From Desulfobacter postgatei 2ac9 (lineage in GTDB: Bacteria > Desulfobacterota > Desulfobacteria > Desulfobacterales > Desulfobacteraceae), in NCBI RefSeq assembly GCF_000233695.2, contig NZ_CM001488.1, positions 2,346,013-2,410,012 on the forward strand: a stretch of DNA of 64,000 nt, read 5' to 3'. Shown one piece after another: positions 1 to 9,099 of this stretch. The notes beneath the pieces were generated by a model. It had not been told where the DNA came from, made no database searches, and saw only the letters and a program-made list of their open reading frames with translations. How positions within the stretch are numbered: position 1 is the stretch's first letter; every line of letters begins with the position of its first letter. The position numbers were made by a program, and so were the translations under genes.

Positions 1-884
1 TACCGGGTGCCCAACGCCAGAAGAAAAACCAGCTTGCCGAGGGCCACATTGGTGCTGTAAGCCAGCATCAACTTTAAATCCCTTTGTTGCAGTGCGACAA
101 TCACTGTCCAGACCGCTGTAATACCGCCTGTCAAAGCAAGGGACCAGAACCACAGGTCGCTTTGGTTGAATACGGGTGCAAGACGGGCCAGAAGATAAAT
201 TCCTCCCTTTACCATGGTGGCTGAATGCAAAAAGGCACTGACCGGTGCCGGAGCGGACATGGCCCCGGGCAGCCAGAAATGAAAGGGGACCTGGGCGGAT
301 TTGGTGAAGGCACCGATCAGGATTAGAATCAATGCCGGCGCAAATCGTTTATCTGCTGTGAATGCGGCGCCGCGGTTGATGATTTGATCCATTTCCCAGG
401 TGCCTGCCATCTGCCCCAGCAAAATCAACCCCGCCAGCAGCGCCAGTCCGCCTGCGCCGGTCACAAGCATGGCCTGAAGTGCATTTTTCCTGGAAACTTC
501 CTGATCGTGGTTAAATCCGATCAGCAGGTAGGACGTCACCGTGGTCAGCTCCCAGAAAATAAACAACAGCAGTAGGTTTCCAGCCAGGACCAGCCCAAGC
601 ATGGCCAGCATAAAAAGGGTCAGATAGAGATGAAACAAAGCGCTTAAAGGCTTGTCTTTCATGTAATGGAAGGCGTAAAGCTGGACAAACAGACCGATGC
701 CGCAGATCAGCCATGAAAAGAGCATGCTCAAGCCGTCAAGCCGGATTGAAAATGAGGCCCCCAATGACGGTACCCAATCCCAATGCCAGCTGACACCCAA
801 AGGGGTATACAGAACATAAAGCCCGATGAGTAAAAACAGATGTAACGCAACGGACAAACCCATTATTGTTTTTTGACGATTCAT
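1..884 (-). CDS. MrpA/NuoL-type proton-conducting antiporter subunit (3' end cut by window edge)
   Basis: The reading frame begins at ATG (complement of 882-884) and runs off the window at base 1, giving about 294 residues without a stop. I see several hydrophobic helices and motifs of the MrpA/MnhA and NuoL antiporter-like family: a DGLSMLFSWL segment near residue 60, FWELTTVTSYLLIGF, and KSAQVPFHFWLPGAM followed by PVSAFLHSATMVK, which carries the lysine and histidine of the proton channel. The family forms the large membrane subunit of multisubunit Na+/H+ antiporters and of complex I-like hydrogenases. The GHD-type helix order fits MrpA better than NuoL, but with the C-terminal half missing the exact complex cannot be fixed. 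It is the last gene visible in a minus-strand run behind PsiE-like and Usp genes, 77 bases after the PsiE-like stop. Confidence 0.85.
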   Translation of the reverse strand, partial: MNRQKTIMGLSVALHLFLLIGLYVLYTPLGVSWHWDWVPSLGASFSIRLDGLSMLFSWLICGIGLFVQLYAFHYMKDKPLSALFHLYLTLFMLAMLGLVLAGNLLLLFIFWELTTVTSYLLIGFNHDQEVSRKNALQAMLVTGAGGLALLAGLILLGQMAGTWEMDQIINRGAAFTADKRFAPALILILIGAFTKSAQVPFHFWLPGAMSAPAPVSAFLHSATMVKGGIYLLARLAPVFNQSDLWFWSLALTGGITAVWTVIVALQQRDLKLMLAYSTNVALGKLVFLLALGTR

Positions 885-961
885 TTTGTTATCCAAAATC
901 CGCTATCAATCCCGGTGGGCATGAATCGGCTCTTTTGTAACGCATTCGTAACCGGACCCGC

Positions 962-1465
962 CTATTCCGGCTTTTCGTTTTTATGTACTTCATGGTGATC
1001 CTTTGGAAAGATCGGATCAAACATTGGGATACATGTTTGAGATGAGTTGAATACCAGAAAATACCCGACGCTCATGGCAAAAACAACACCAGCAATGGCC
1101 CACACGTATTCCGGGCTGGTCTTGTTGAAGTCAAGAATAATAACTTTCCGGGCAATGGCCATCAGGGCGGTTGCCATGACAATCTGGACATGGATCACAT
1201 CTTCCCTCAGGTAAATACATATATTTACAAATATTTCAATGGCAATGAGTACCGCCATAAAGGCCCCGAAAGTAGCAAGGATATCACTGATGGTCAGCAA
1301 GAATCTGGGTGGTGAGATCAATTCTTGATACAACACCCAGCACACATCAACCACCCCCCAAAGGATTACAGCCGTCATAATCAGAGCCAGAACCCTTACG
1401 GCAAATCGGATGATGGCACGAAGTCTCAAAATCAGGGGTTCATCGCTGTGGTCATGATGATCCAT
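962..1465 (-). CDS. PsiE-like membrane protein
   Basis: A 167-residue protein with four predicted membrane helices (about residues 22-42, 62-82, 95-112 and 120-140) and a charged, histidine-rich N-terminus. The hydrophobic pattern and the segment YLREDVIHVQIVMATALMA match the phosphate-starvation-inducible E family, whose biochemical role is unknown. An AGGAG ribosome-binding site lies seven bases upstream of the ATG. It lies between a universal stress protein gene (27 bases upstream) and an MrpA-like antiporter gene, so the three may form one transcription unit linked to stress or ion homeostasis. Family assignment is from overall pattern; function is not established. Confidence 0.75.
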   Translation of the reverse strand: MDHHDHSDEPLILRLRAIIRFAVRVLALIMTAVILWGVVDVCWVLYQELISPPRFLLTISDILATFGAFMAVLIAIEIFVNICIYLREDVIHVQIVMATALMAIARKVIILDFNKTSPEYVWAIAGVVFAMSVGYFLVFNSSQTCIPMFDPIFPKDHHEVHKNEKPE

Positions 1466-1492
1466 TCTATTTCTCCTGTATGGAATGAATTG

Positions 1493-2410
1493 TTATTGTG
1501 ATGTAAATGCTTCTAAAATATTTAATCCCTGGCCTTTTTCTTTAACTGCCAGAAGCGGTTTGTGTGTTGTTCTGATCAACCCTTCGGTGATACTGCCTAG
1601 AAGTATTGCAGCAATATTGCCACTTCGGCCCCGGGCCCCGACAACGATCAGGGCGTCCCCCAGGCTTTCTGAAAAGTTTCGGATACTGCTGACAATATTT
1701 TTATCCTTTTTAAAAATTGGTTTGATATCCAAGGATTTAAGATCAACCTTGGACAAGGCGATCCGCAATCTTGATTTCGCGTTCTCAAGCATGATGTAGG
1801 CAAATTCCTCGTAGGTCTTACCTGTTTTATGGTGTTCTGTCGGAACCTGATAATTATTCAATATGTAGAGATGATCAAGGTTTGCCGCCTTTGCAAATGC
1901 ACTGGCCACATCCAGTGCATTCAATGAGTAATCACTGAAATCGACAGCCACAAGGATTTTATCAAAATATGCGGTGGTATTGCTTGGGATAACCAGGAGA
2001 GAGCAAAATGCTTTACGGGCCAGCTTTTCCGCAAGCCAATTGAAACCGGCCGAGTCGTCGGGATTATGGCCGACGATCAAAAGGTCTATATCATAATTTT
2101 TCGTACACGAAATCAGCATGCCCAGCTGGGGCCCTTCCATGGACTTGAACAAAACCGCAGTCTCTTCATGTCCGTTGAAATGCTCAGCCACGATTTTTTG
2201 CATTTGTTTTTTCACCATCGCTTCCGGCGGTGAATATAATTGAGGGTAAATCTTTCTGATCTCCTCAGGGATATCAAAAGAGTCATACACATATACAAAC
2301 AGGACCTCTTCTGACCTGGTCATCCGGGAAATGAATCCTGAGTATTTAACCAGATACCGATCATGTTCGTCCAGGTTCAGGCAGACCATCAGTTTTTTAT
2401 ATCGATACAT
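1493..2410 (-). CDS. Tandem universal stress protein (two Usp domains)
   Basis: I place the start at the ATG complementary to 2408-2410 because AAAGGAG sits about six bases before it; a longer frame reaching 2452 has no such site. The 305-residue product contains two Usp folds. The N-terminal one (about 1-145) opens with YKKLMVCLNLDEHDRYL and lacks the ATP-binding loop. The C-terminal one (about 155-300) opens with DKILVAVDFSDYSLNAL and ends with VGARGRSGN followed by LLGSITE, a near-canonical G2xG9xGS nucleotide loop with one extra residue. Usp proteins bind ATP and act in survival under energy or oxidative stress. The gene is 27 bases before the PsiE-like gene and probably co-transcribed with it. 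Confidence 0.88.
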   Translation of the reverse strand: MYRYKKLMVCLNLDEHDRYLVKYSGFISRMTRSEEVLFVYVYDSFDIPEEIRKIYPQLYSPPEAMVKKQMQKIVAEHFNGHEETAVLFKSMEGPQLGMLISCTKNYDIDLLIVGHNPDDSAGFNWLAEKLARKAFCSLLVIPSNTTAYFDKILVAVDFSDYSLNALDVASAFAKAANLDHLYILNNYQVPTEHHKTGKTYEEFAYIMLENAKSRLRIALSKVDLKSLDIKPIFKKDKNIVSSIRNFSESLGDALIVVGARGRSGNIAAILLGSITEGLIRTTHKPLLAVKEKGQGLNILEAFTSQ

Positions 2411-2542
2411 ACAGTCTCCTTTCAATGCAGCCTTAGCTTCTGAATAAAACAATCATAGACTGCAGCGTACTATCCGTCAACAATATCCAAATCTACGATA
2501 TCATTACATGCCAGATACAGTCCCTATGATTGGGGGCGGGTA

Positions 2543-3901
2543 TTATAAGCGGCCGATTTCTCTTTGGATTTGAGCATGTGCCTGCTCTGAAATCGGATAA
2601 AAACTGATAATGACAATGGACAAAATATTGCAGATGCACGGTACTAGCGCATAAAGCACTCTCAACATAAAAACCGCAGACCCGGGCTGTTCCGCGTTGG
2701 GTTGATAACCGGCCTTCGCCAGCAGCACCAGTCCAATACCGACGCCTAAGGCGGCCGATAATTTTTTCGCAATAGACCACAGCCCGATATAGCGGCCTTC
2801 CCGCCGCTGTCCGGTTAAGACCTGATCATAATCAATTACATCCGCCTGGATGGAAGACGGCAGTGCAAGCCCGGCACCAAATCCGATACCGGAGAAAAAT
2901 ACCAGTACCCCATATATCATTGCATCGCCGGGCCCCAGAAAAAATACACCACTGAACGCACCGGTATTGATAAGCATTGAAATGATCCAGGCCCTTTTTT
3001 TACCGACTTTGCGGGAAACAACAATCCAGAGTGGCAAGAACACAATACCGGTTAAGAAATAGATCAGTAAAAAGCCTTCTGCTCTCTGGGCTTTGAGAAC
3101 ATACTCCACATAGTACAGGATCAGCGTTGCCGGCAGGTTACTGCCAACAGCGCTGATGGTGTATCCGGATATCAGGATTAAAAATGGACGGTTTTTAAGT
3201 ACCGCTGAAAATCCTTTGACCAGATCGTCACTGCCGGTCTGTTGATATTTTTCCTTGATTCGGTAGATGCAGTAAAAAGAGAAGATGACAATCAATGGCG
3301 CAAATATGAAGGCCATGAAGGAGAATAGTTCCCTTTGGGTGGCCACCTTTCCCATTATATTCATTATTCCATCAATTAACATGGGAAACCCTGCCGCCAG
3401 AAGTGTTCCAATGATTAAAAACCCGTCGCGCATGGAAAAAAGAGCGGTTCTTTCATGGTAATCCCCGGTCATCTCCGGACCAAGAGATTCATAGGGGATG
3501 GCCACCAGTGTCCAGAAAAAAAACAGGGCAAACAACCAGAAACCAAAATAGATATTGATCATTGCCCCGGACAAAACCGGTGGCTTGAACAGAAAGATGA
3601 TCGAAATTGCCAGACCCACAGATCCCGATGCAATATAGGGTTTGCGTCTCCCGAAACGGCCCGCGCTCCTGTCAGATAAATAACCGATAACGGGGTCAGT
3701 CACTGCATCGAATAACCGGACAGCCATCAGCAAAATGCCAATGGTGGACATACTCAACCCGATGGTATCAGTATAAAATTTAGGCAGGAACACATACACG
3801 GGGATGCCTATAATTGCCAGGGACAGAGCCGGCAATGAATAAGCCAGCTTATCCGGCCATGATATGTGGGGCGTGTCGATTTCTCTTTGTCTGCGGATCA
3901 T
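2543..3901 (-). CDS. GPH-family (MelB-like) sugar/cation symporter
   Basis: A 452-residue integral membrane protein with about twelve helices. The early motif DAVTDPVIGYLSDRSAGRFG, followed by RRKPYI, is the cation-binding and loop signature of glycoside-pentoside-hexuronide cation symporters of the major facilitator superfamily (MelB, XylP, GusB). A second half-signature, GVFFLGPGD to LPSSIQADVIDYDQ, is also typical. Substrate cannot be predicted; no sugar-catabolic enzyme is adjacent. Its ATG overlaps the stop of the upstream chalcone-isomerase-like gene by four bases (ATGA), so the two are translationally coupled. That pairing could mean the transported compound is not a simple sugar. Confidence 0.85.
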   Translation of the reverse strand: MIRRQREIDTPHISWPDKLAYSLPALSLAIIGIPVYVFLPKFYTDTIGLSMSTIGILLMAVRLFDAVTDPVIGYLSDRSAGRFGRRKPYIASGSVGLAISIIFLFKPPVLSGAMINIYFGFWLFALFFFWTLVAIPYESLGPEMTGDYHERTALFSMRDGFLIIGTLLAAGFPMLIDGIMNIMGKVATQRELFSFMAFIFAPLIVIFSFYCIYRIKEKYQQTGSDDLVKGFSAVLKNRPFLILISGYTISAVGSNLPATLILYYVEYVLKAQRAEGFLLIYFLTGIVFLPLWIVVSRKVGKKRAWIISMLINTGAFSGVFFLGPGDAMIYGVLVFFSGIGFGAGLALPSSIQADVIDYDQVLTGQRREGRYIGLWSIAKKLSAALGVGIGLVLLAKAGYQPNAEQPGSAVFMLRVLYALVPCICNILSIVIISFYPISEQAHAQIQREIGRL

Positions 3902-4476
3902 TTTGATTTCCCCAGAAGCCGGTCTCTAAATGTTTTATCAATTGGATTTTCACCGATCCAGATAGCAAATACCGCTCTGGCAAATTCCGATCCTTCTATT
4001 GTTCCGAGTGGCTCGGCATTAAGCGTCAACTGGGTTCCAACTCCCGGCAGATAAGTCAACGCATACCGGTCTTTGGGCTGAACATCTTTGTATAGTCGGT
4101 TCAATGACTTGATTTTTGGCAAAAGGCGTTCAAAAGCTTCTTTGCTGACAGACCCCTTAATCTTTTCCATGGTTGCTTTGGCAAAATCATCTGAAGAGAG
4201 CGCCACCCGATATTCTAAAACCAGGTGCTTGGATATATCATCCAGCGCATTAGGTCCATCCGTTTTCTCCGGCAGGTACAGTGCGCCGGTATATGCCTCT
4301 ATTAAAAACATGTATTTGAGCAGTGCCGCACCGGATAATTGCAGGCGGGTTCCCCGGACTTCAACCGAGTTTGAAAATTCAGTCCCATTTACCATTGTGG
4401 CACCGGCATGGCAAGTAGCTGAGATGGAAACACAGATAATTGCAGACAAGATGCATATTGTTTTTAGTTTCATCAT
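3898..4476 (-). CDS. Secreted chalcone-isomerase-like domain protein
   Basis: The probable start is the first of two adjacent ATGs near 4476, preceded by GAAGGG; an upstream ATG at 4506 would put ten extra polar residues before a clear signal peptide (MMKLKTICILSAIICVSIS, cleavage near ATCHA). The mature part of about 165 residues begins VNGTEFSNSVEVRGTRLQLS, the hallmark of chalcone-isomerase-like bacterial periplasmic proteins, a family whose members bind small hydrophobic ligands and mostly lack the plant enzyme's catalytic residues. The stop overlaps the start of the GPH symporter. Function is unknown; a ligand-binding role next to a transporter is inference. Confidence 0.75.
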   Translation of the reverse strand: MMKLKTICILSAIICVSISATCHAGATMVNGTEFSNSVEVRGTRLQLSGAALLKYMFLIEAYTGALYLPEKTDGPNALDDISKHLVLEYRVALSSDDFAKATMEKIKGSVSKEAFERLLPKIKSLNRLYKDVQPKDRYALTYLPGVGTQLTLNAEPLGTIEGSEFARAVFAIWIGENPIDKTFRDRLLGKSK

Positions 4477-4785
4477 TGGCAACCCTTCAAATTTGTTGTC
4501 AGTCATATTATCACTTTATAGGCTAGGGTAACAAGGCATCAAAAGCAAATATCCGGACAGATAGTTGAAAAGAAGCAGATAAGATGATACAAAAAAATAT
4601 GTAAACGATTAAACTTGATCATCGAATTAGAGGATTCCTAAAAGTGAAGGTTATATTCATAAAGGGGGTTCGTCAGACATTGATCTTCTTTCATAATTTC
4701 TTATGTTTTCATTCATTCTTTTATTGTGAAAAAAGAAGTTCCTATAATTTGAATCTATGTAATTTAAAAATGAAATGGGAAAAAA

Positions 4786-7446
4786 ATGACTAAAACAAAA
4801 ATGCTTAAAATAAAAAAGTGGATGGCATTCATAATTGGCTTGCTTGGGATACTTGCTATCCTTATCGCTGCTGTTAAATTTATATTCATAGATTTTTTTG
4901 TGGACTTGTGGTGGTTTCAAGGCCAAGGAATGACATCATATTATCTTCTGAGGCTACTTTATCCATACCTTATACTTATATTTTTCACGATCCTGTTTTT
5001 TGCAATCTTCTATGTCAACTTCAGGGTTGCTTCCCATATTATTGGATTTGAAGACAAACCCGAGGGTTACAAAGAAAAAAAATGGTTAAAGTATCTCAAC
5101 CATGCCTTGCGAGACATGTATATTCTTCTTTCTTTTGTGATGGCTTTGATAGTTGCCATACCGATTTTCAGAAATTGGGAAAAGTCACTGCTGTTTCTCT
5201 TCGGCAGTCGTAGTGGTGTGTTGGATCCTCTGTTCGGAAAGGAGATCAGTTTTTACCTTTTTTCTCTTCCGATCTATCATTTGCTCCAAAAAGAAGTTCT
5301 TATAGTCGTTGCACTGATGCTCGCAGGTGTTCTGTTTATTTACTGGTACGAGAGGGCGGCAACACCCATAGAACACCGTATAAGATCACATAAAGCACAT
5401 TGGCACACCAGTATTCTGGTGATATCTATTTTTACGGTTTTATGCTGGGGCTTTATGTTGGAGCGTTACGATCTGTTGTATGAAACAGCCAATCTTCCTA
5501 TTTTCAAAGGTCCCGGCTTTGTAGAGATGACTGTTATACTTCCCTTTATATGGGTTACAGTGCTGTCCCTGATGTTAACGGGTATTTTCCTGGTACTCAA
5601 AATTCACAGGTGCGTGGGGTGGAAAATGCCCATTATCTTTTTTTTGATTTCCGTTATTGCATTCTTAGGAAAAGATGTTGATACATTTGGAGATACCGTT
5701 CGAAAATATATCGTGTTGCCAAACCAAATGGTTCGGGATAGGGACTACATTAAGGCAAATGTTGACTCTACACTTGCGGCCTACGGGCTGGACAAGGTGG
5801 AAACCAGGGATTTTGAAATGAATTCGGCTGCCTCTTTCGATGCCGATGATCCGGATACCCTGCGTCGGTTGCGTAATGTTCCCGTCTGGGATAGAGATAT
5901 TCTTGGCAGTGTATTCGAGGAACTTCAAGGTATACGGACATATTATTCATTTCCAAGTATTGATGTTGACCGCTATTGGGTAAACGGTGAATATCGGCAG
6001 GTCTATCTTGGCGCCAGAGAGATAAATAATTCAAAGCTACCCGAAGTCGCTCAAAATTGGATTAACACGCATCTTCAATATACCCACGGTCAGGGGGTCG
6101 CCATGATTCCGGCGGCCCAGGCTGGAGATGAACCAATGACCTGGTTTATCAAAGATATACCCCCTCAATCTCAATTTGGATTATCCAGCGATCAAACCGA
6201 TATTTACTACGGACTGGAAGACAAGCCCTACGCAATCGTTCCAAACAGTGTCGGGGAGATCGGCTCCCCTGCCGGAGAGAGTGAGAATATAGTCCATTAC
6301 AATGGAAGGGGCGGCATCGCGGTCAATTCACTTTTACGCAAAATTTTATTGGCGTACTATTTTAAAGATCGAGACATATTTTTTACGACCAAAACAAACA
6401 ACCAGAGTAGAATACTGTTTCGAAGAAATATTACGGAACGAATTCTGCATATTACCCCCTTTTTTAAACTGGATCAGGATCCCTATATCGTTCACACACC
6501 AAAGGGACTCTTCTGGATACAGGACGCTTATACAACGGCATCCAATTACCCGATTGCATCCCCATACAAAGCCGAAGGATTCAATTATATCCGTAATGCG
6601 GTAAAAATAGTGGTTGATGCATATAATGGCAACGTCTCATATTATGAAGCCGATCCCAGCGATCCCATCATTAATGCTTACCGTAAAATGTATCCCGGAA
6701 TGTTCAAACCAATATCCGAAATGCCGGCGTTTTTGAAACAACACATTCGGTATCCTCGTGATATTTTTACCATTCAAATGTCCATTTATGCGACCTATCA
6801 CCAAACGAATCCGGAGCGATTCTTTAGACAGGAGGATAAATGGATGTTTTCCAAGATTGCTATAGGCCAAGAATTTTTTCCAGCGGTTCCTTATTACTTG
6901 ACTTTAGATTTATTAGAACCTGGAAAAGATGAATTTTTCTTGTTTCTCCCCTTATCCCCATTTGGTCGGGATAATCTGCGGGCATTGATGTTTGCAGGAA
7001 ACGACCTTGAAAATTATGGAAAAATATATGCTTACCGTTTTCCACGTAATCAACAGGTATATGGGCCGGCACAGGTCCATTCGCTGGTGAATCAGGATAC
7101 CGTGATTTCAGAACAGTTCTCACTGTGGGATCAGCAAGGCTCCGAGTTGTTATTTGGAAAAATGATAATTGAACCGACGGGAGGCGCACCGCTCTATATC
7201 CAGCCGGTTTATCTCCAAGAGGAAGGGCCCTTAAAAATACCACAAATAAAGCGATTGATCATGTCTTTGGGAGAAGCCGTTGTGATGGCGCCGAGTCTTG
7301 AGGAAGCAGCTGTCAAATTAGAATATGAATTGCGTCGAAAATCCGATCGTTTTGAAAAAAAGGTACCGATCTCACCGCCCATCCAAATTGAAACGATACC
7401 GGCAGATGATATAAAAAAAGAAGAAGAAACAAAACCTGATCATTAG
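4786..7446 (+). CDS. UPF0182 family large membrane protein
   Basis: The 886-residue product has seven membrane helices in its first 300 residues (about 12-43, 53-79, 112-128, 170-188, 206-225, 246-272, 281-298) followed by a soluble domain of roughly 580 residues that would face the periplasm. The segment GDTVRKYIVLPNQMVRDRDY followed by IKANVDSTLAAYGLD is the conserved join of the UPF0182 (COG1615) family, found in actinobacteria, cyanobacteria and some anaerobes and without a proven function. Length matches the family. The base composition is visibly more AT-rich than the flanking genes, and it stands alone between a divergent minus-strand operon and an anion transporter, so horizontal acquisition is possible. 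Confidence 0.85.
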   Translation: MTKTKMLKIKKWMAFIIGLLGILAILIAAVKFIFIDFFVDLWWFQGQGMTSYYLLRLLYPYLILIFFTILFFAIFYVNFRVASHIIGFEDKPEGYKEKKWLKYLNHALRDMYILLSFVMALIVAIPIFRNWEKSLLFLFGSRSGVLDPLFGKEISFYLFSLPIYHLLQKEVLIVVALMLAGVLFIYWYERAATPIEHRIRSHKAHWHTSILVISIFTVLCWGFMLERYDLLYETANLPIFKGPGFVEMTVILPFIWVTVLSLMLTGIFLVLKIHRCVGWKMPIIFFLISVIAFLGKDVDTFGDTVRKYIVLPNQMVRDRDYIKANVDSTLAAYGLDKVETRDFEMNSAASFDADDPDTLRRLRNVPVWDRDILGSVFEELQGIRTYYSFPSIDVDRYWVNGEYRQVYLGAREINNSKLPEVAQNWINTHLQYTHGQGVAMIPAAQAGDEPMTWFIKDIPPQSQFGLSSDQTDIYYGLEDKPYAIVPNSVGEIGSPAGESENIVHYNGRGGIAVNSLLRKILLAYYFKDRDIFFTTKTNNQSRILFRRNITERILHITPFFKLDQDPYIVHTPKGLFWIQDAYTTASNYPIASPYKAEGFNYIRNAVKIVVDAYNGNVSYYEADPSDPIINAYRKMYPGMFKPISEMPAFLKQHIRYPRDIFTIQMSIYATYHQTNPERFFRQEDKWMFSKIAIGQEFFPAVPYYLTLDLLEPGKDEFFLFLPLSPFGRDNLRALMFAGNDLENYGKIYAYRFPRNQQVYGPAQVHSLVNQDTVISEQFSLWDQQGSELLFGKMIIEPTGGAPLYIQPVYLQEEGPLKIPQIKRLIMSLGEAVVMAPSLEEAAVKLEYELRRKSDRFEKKVPISPPIQIETIPADDIKKEEETKPDH

Positions 7447-7589
7447 GAAAGGTAAAAGAAAAAAAACAGAACGTCAAAAAAAGCGTTGGGTAACAAAAAA
7501 ATTATCCCATGCAATAAAAATAAAATATTCACCATGATCCCTTTGGGTGTATATGCTGTCATAGAACTGACTATTTATGGAGACAATTC

Positions 7590-8807
7590 ATGACGGCACT
7601 GATTATTTTTCTTGTGAGTTATCTGGGAATTGCCATGGGACGAATCCCCGGACTGACCGTGGACAGGGTGGGCATTGCCATTCTGGGGGCCATCGCCATG
7701 GTTGCCTTCGGTGCGGTATCGCCCCAGGAGGCCGTACGTTGCATTGATTTTCCAACCCTGTGCCTTTTGTACGGGCTGATGATCATCTCTGCCCAGCTGC
7801 GTCTTGGCGGGTTTTACACAGCTGCCGCAGAAAAAGTCCTTAATTTCTCTGATCGCCCCCGTTTGTTTCTTCTGGTAAGCATGCTGCTTTCCGCCGTGCT
7901 GTCTGCTCTTCTTGCCAACGATATCATTTGCTTTGCCATGGCACCGATTCTGGCTTATTCTCTCAAACGGGCGGGATTGAATCCTGTTCCCTTTTTATTA
8001 GGCCTGGCCATGTCGAGCAATATTGGATCTGCATCCACACTGATCGGAAATCCCCAGAATATGCTCATCGGCCAGGTAGGGCGTCTCTCCTTTCAGGCTT
8101 TTTTTTTATGGGCGTTTATCCCTTCTTTTATTTCCCTGGTGGCCGCATTCGGCATAATTATAATTTTTTATGGTCAGAACCTGATCGTTGAAAAAATAGA
8201 GATCATGGATGAAAACGGCCTGGAATGGCCTCAATTTGATGGCTGGCAGACCGGAAAAGGGATTGTGGCAGTGACGGTGCTGGTGGGACTTTACCTGACT
8301 GATATCCCAAGGGATCTTTCCACCCTGACCGTGGCAGGGTCACTTCTGCTCAGCAGAAAGATAAAAAGCCGGGAAATCATGGCTCTGGTGGACTGGCACC
8401 TGATCACTTTGTTCTGCGCACTGTTTATTATCATTCACGGGATCACTCTGGCCAATCTCCCGGAACAGGTACTCAAATTTCTGTCCCAAAAAGGCTTTGA
8501 ACTCACTCAACCCGTTTTTCTCACCGGTGTCTCTGTGATTGTGTCCAATCTTTTCAGCAATGTTCCAGCCGTGATGCTGGTGATTCCATGTTTGAGTAAG
8601 ACGATTCCTGACCCCTGGTATATTCTGGCCCTTTCAAGCACTTTTGCCGGGAACCTTTTTCTTCTGGGCAGCATCGCGAACCTGATTGTGGTTGAAAAAG
8701 CTTTGGGTCATGGTGTCCTTATATCCTTCAAGGAACACGCCAGGATTGGTATCCCAGTGACCATTCTGTCTCTTCTGGTGCTGGTGGGATGGACATTTTT
8801 GATTTAA
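7590..8807 (+). CDS. ArsB/SLC13-type anion transporter
   Basis: A GGAGA ribosome-binding site eight bases before the ATG supports this start. The 405-residue protein has about eleven membrane helices and two inverted-topology repeats, with signatures FPTLCLLYGLMIISAQL, LANDIICFAMAPI, SSNIGSASTLIGNPQN and, in the second half, VSNLFSNVPAVMLV and GSIANLIVVE. These are the helical-hairpin (NxxT/GNPQN) motifs of the ion transporter superfamily that includes ArsB, YbiR and SLC13 carriers. No arsenate reductase or ArsR-type regulator is near, so a dicarboxylate, sulfate or similar anion is as likely as arsenite. It is an isolated gene on the plus strand. Confidence 0.82.
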   Translation: MTALIIFLVSYLGIAMGRIPGLTVDRVGIAILGAIAMVAFGAVSPQEAVRCIDFPTLCLLYGLMIISAQLRLGGFYTAAAEKVLNFSDRPRLFLLVSMLLSAVLSALLANDIICFAMAPILAYSLKRAGLNPVPFLLGLAMSSNIGSASTLIGNPQNMLIGQVGRLSFQAFFLWAFIPSFISLVAAFGIIIIFYGQNLIVEKIEIMDENGLEWPQFDGWQTGKGIVAVTVLVGLYLTDIPRDLSTLTVAGSLLLSRKIKSREIMALVDWHLITLFCALFIIIHGITLANLPEQVLKFLSQKGFELTQPVFLTGVSVIVSNLFSNVPAVMLVIPCLSKTIPDPWYILALSSTFAGNLFLLGSIANLIVVEKALGHGVLISFKEHARIGIPVTILSLLVLVGWTFLI

Positions 8808-9099
8808 CAGCCGCTGTGGTGGCGTTTGCACTTCGACCCTTTCCGAAAAAGCCCGTGCGATAGCTGCTGCGCCAAATACTTGAGGTTTTATTTTCTTGAT
8901 GATGCAATGAAAAAGACAAATAGGCTTGAATAACTCATGAGATTTAATATATTTTTCTTGACTATTGACAGATTTTAGTCCATTTAGGCTGGGCCAATAA
9001 TTTTGACGGCCTTAAAACAGCCTCTCACCTTGCATTTATCTTAATCAAAAAGAATGATTGTTTGGTGCCTTATCAACCCTTTTTCCATGGAGTACTGCC

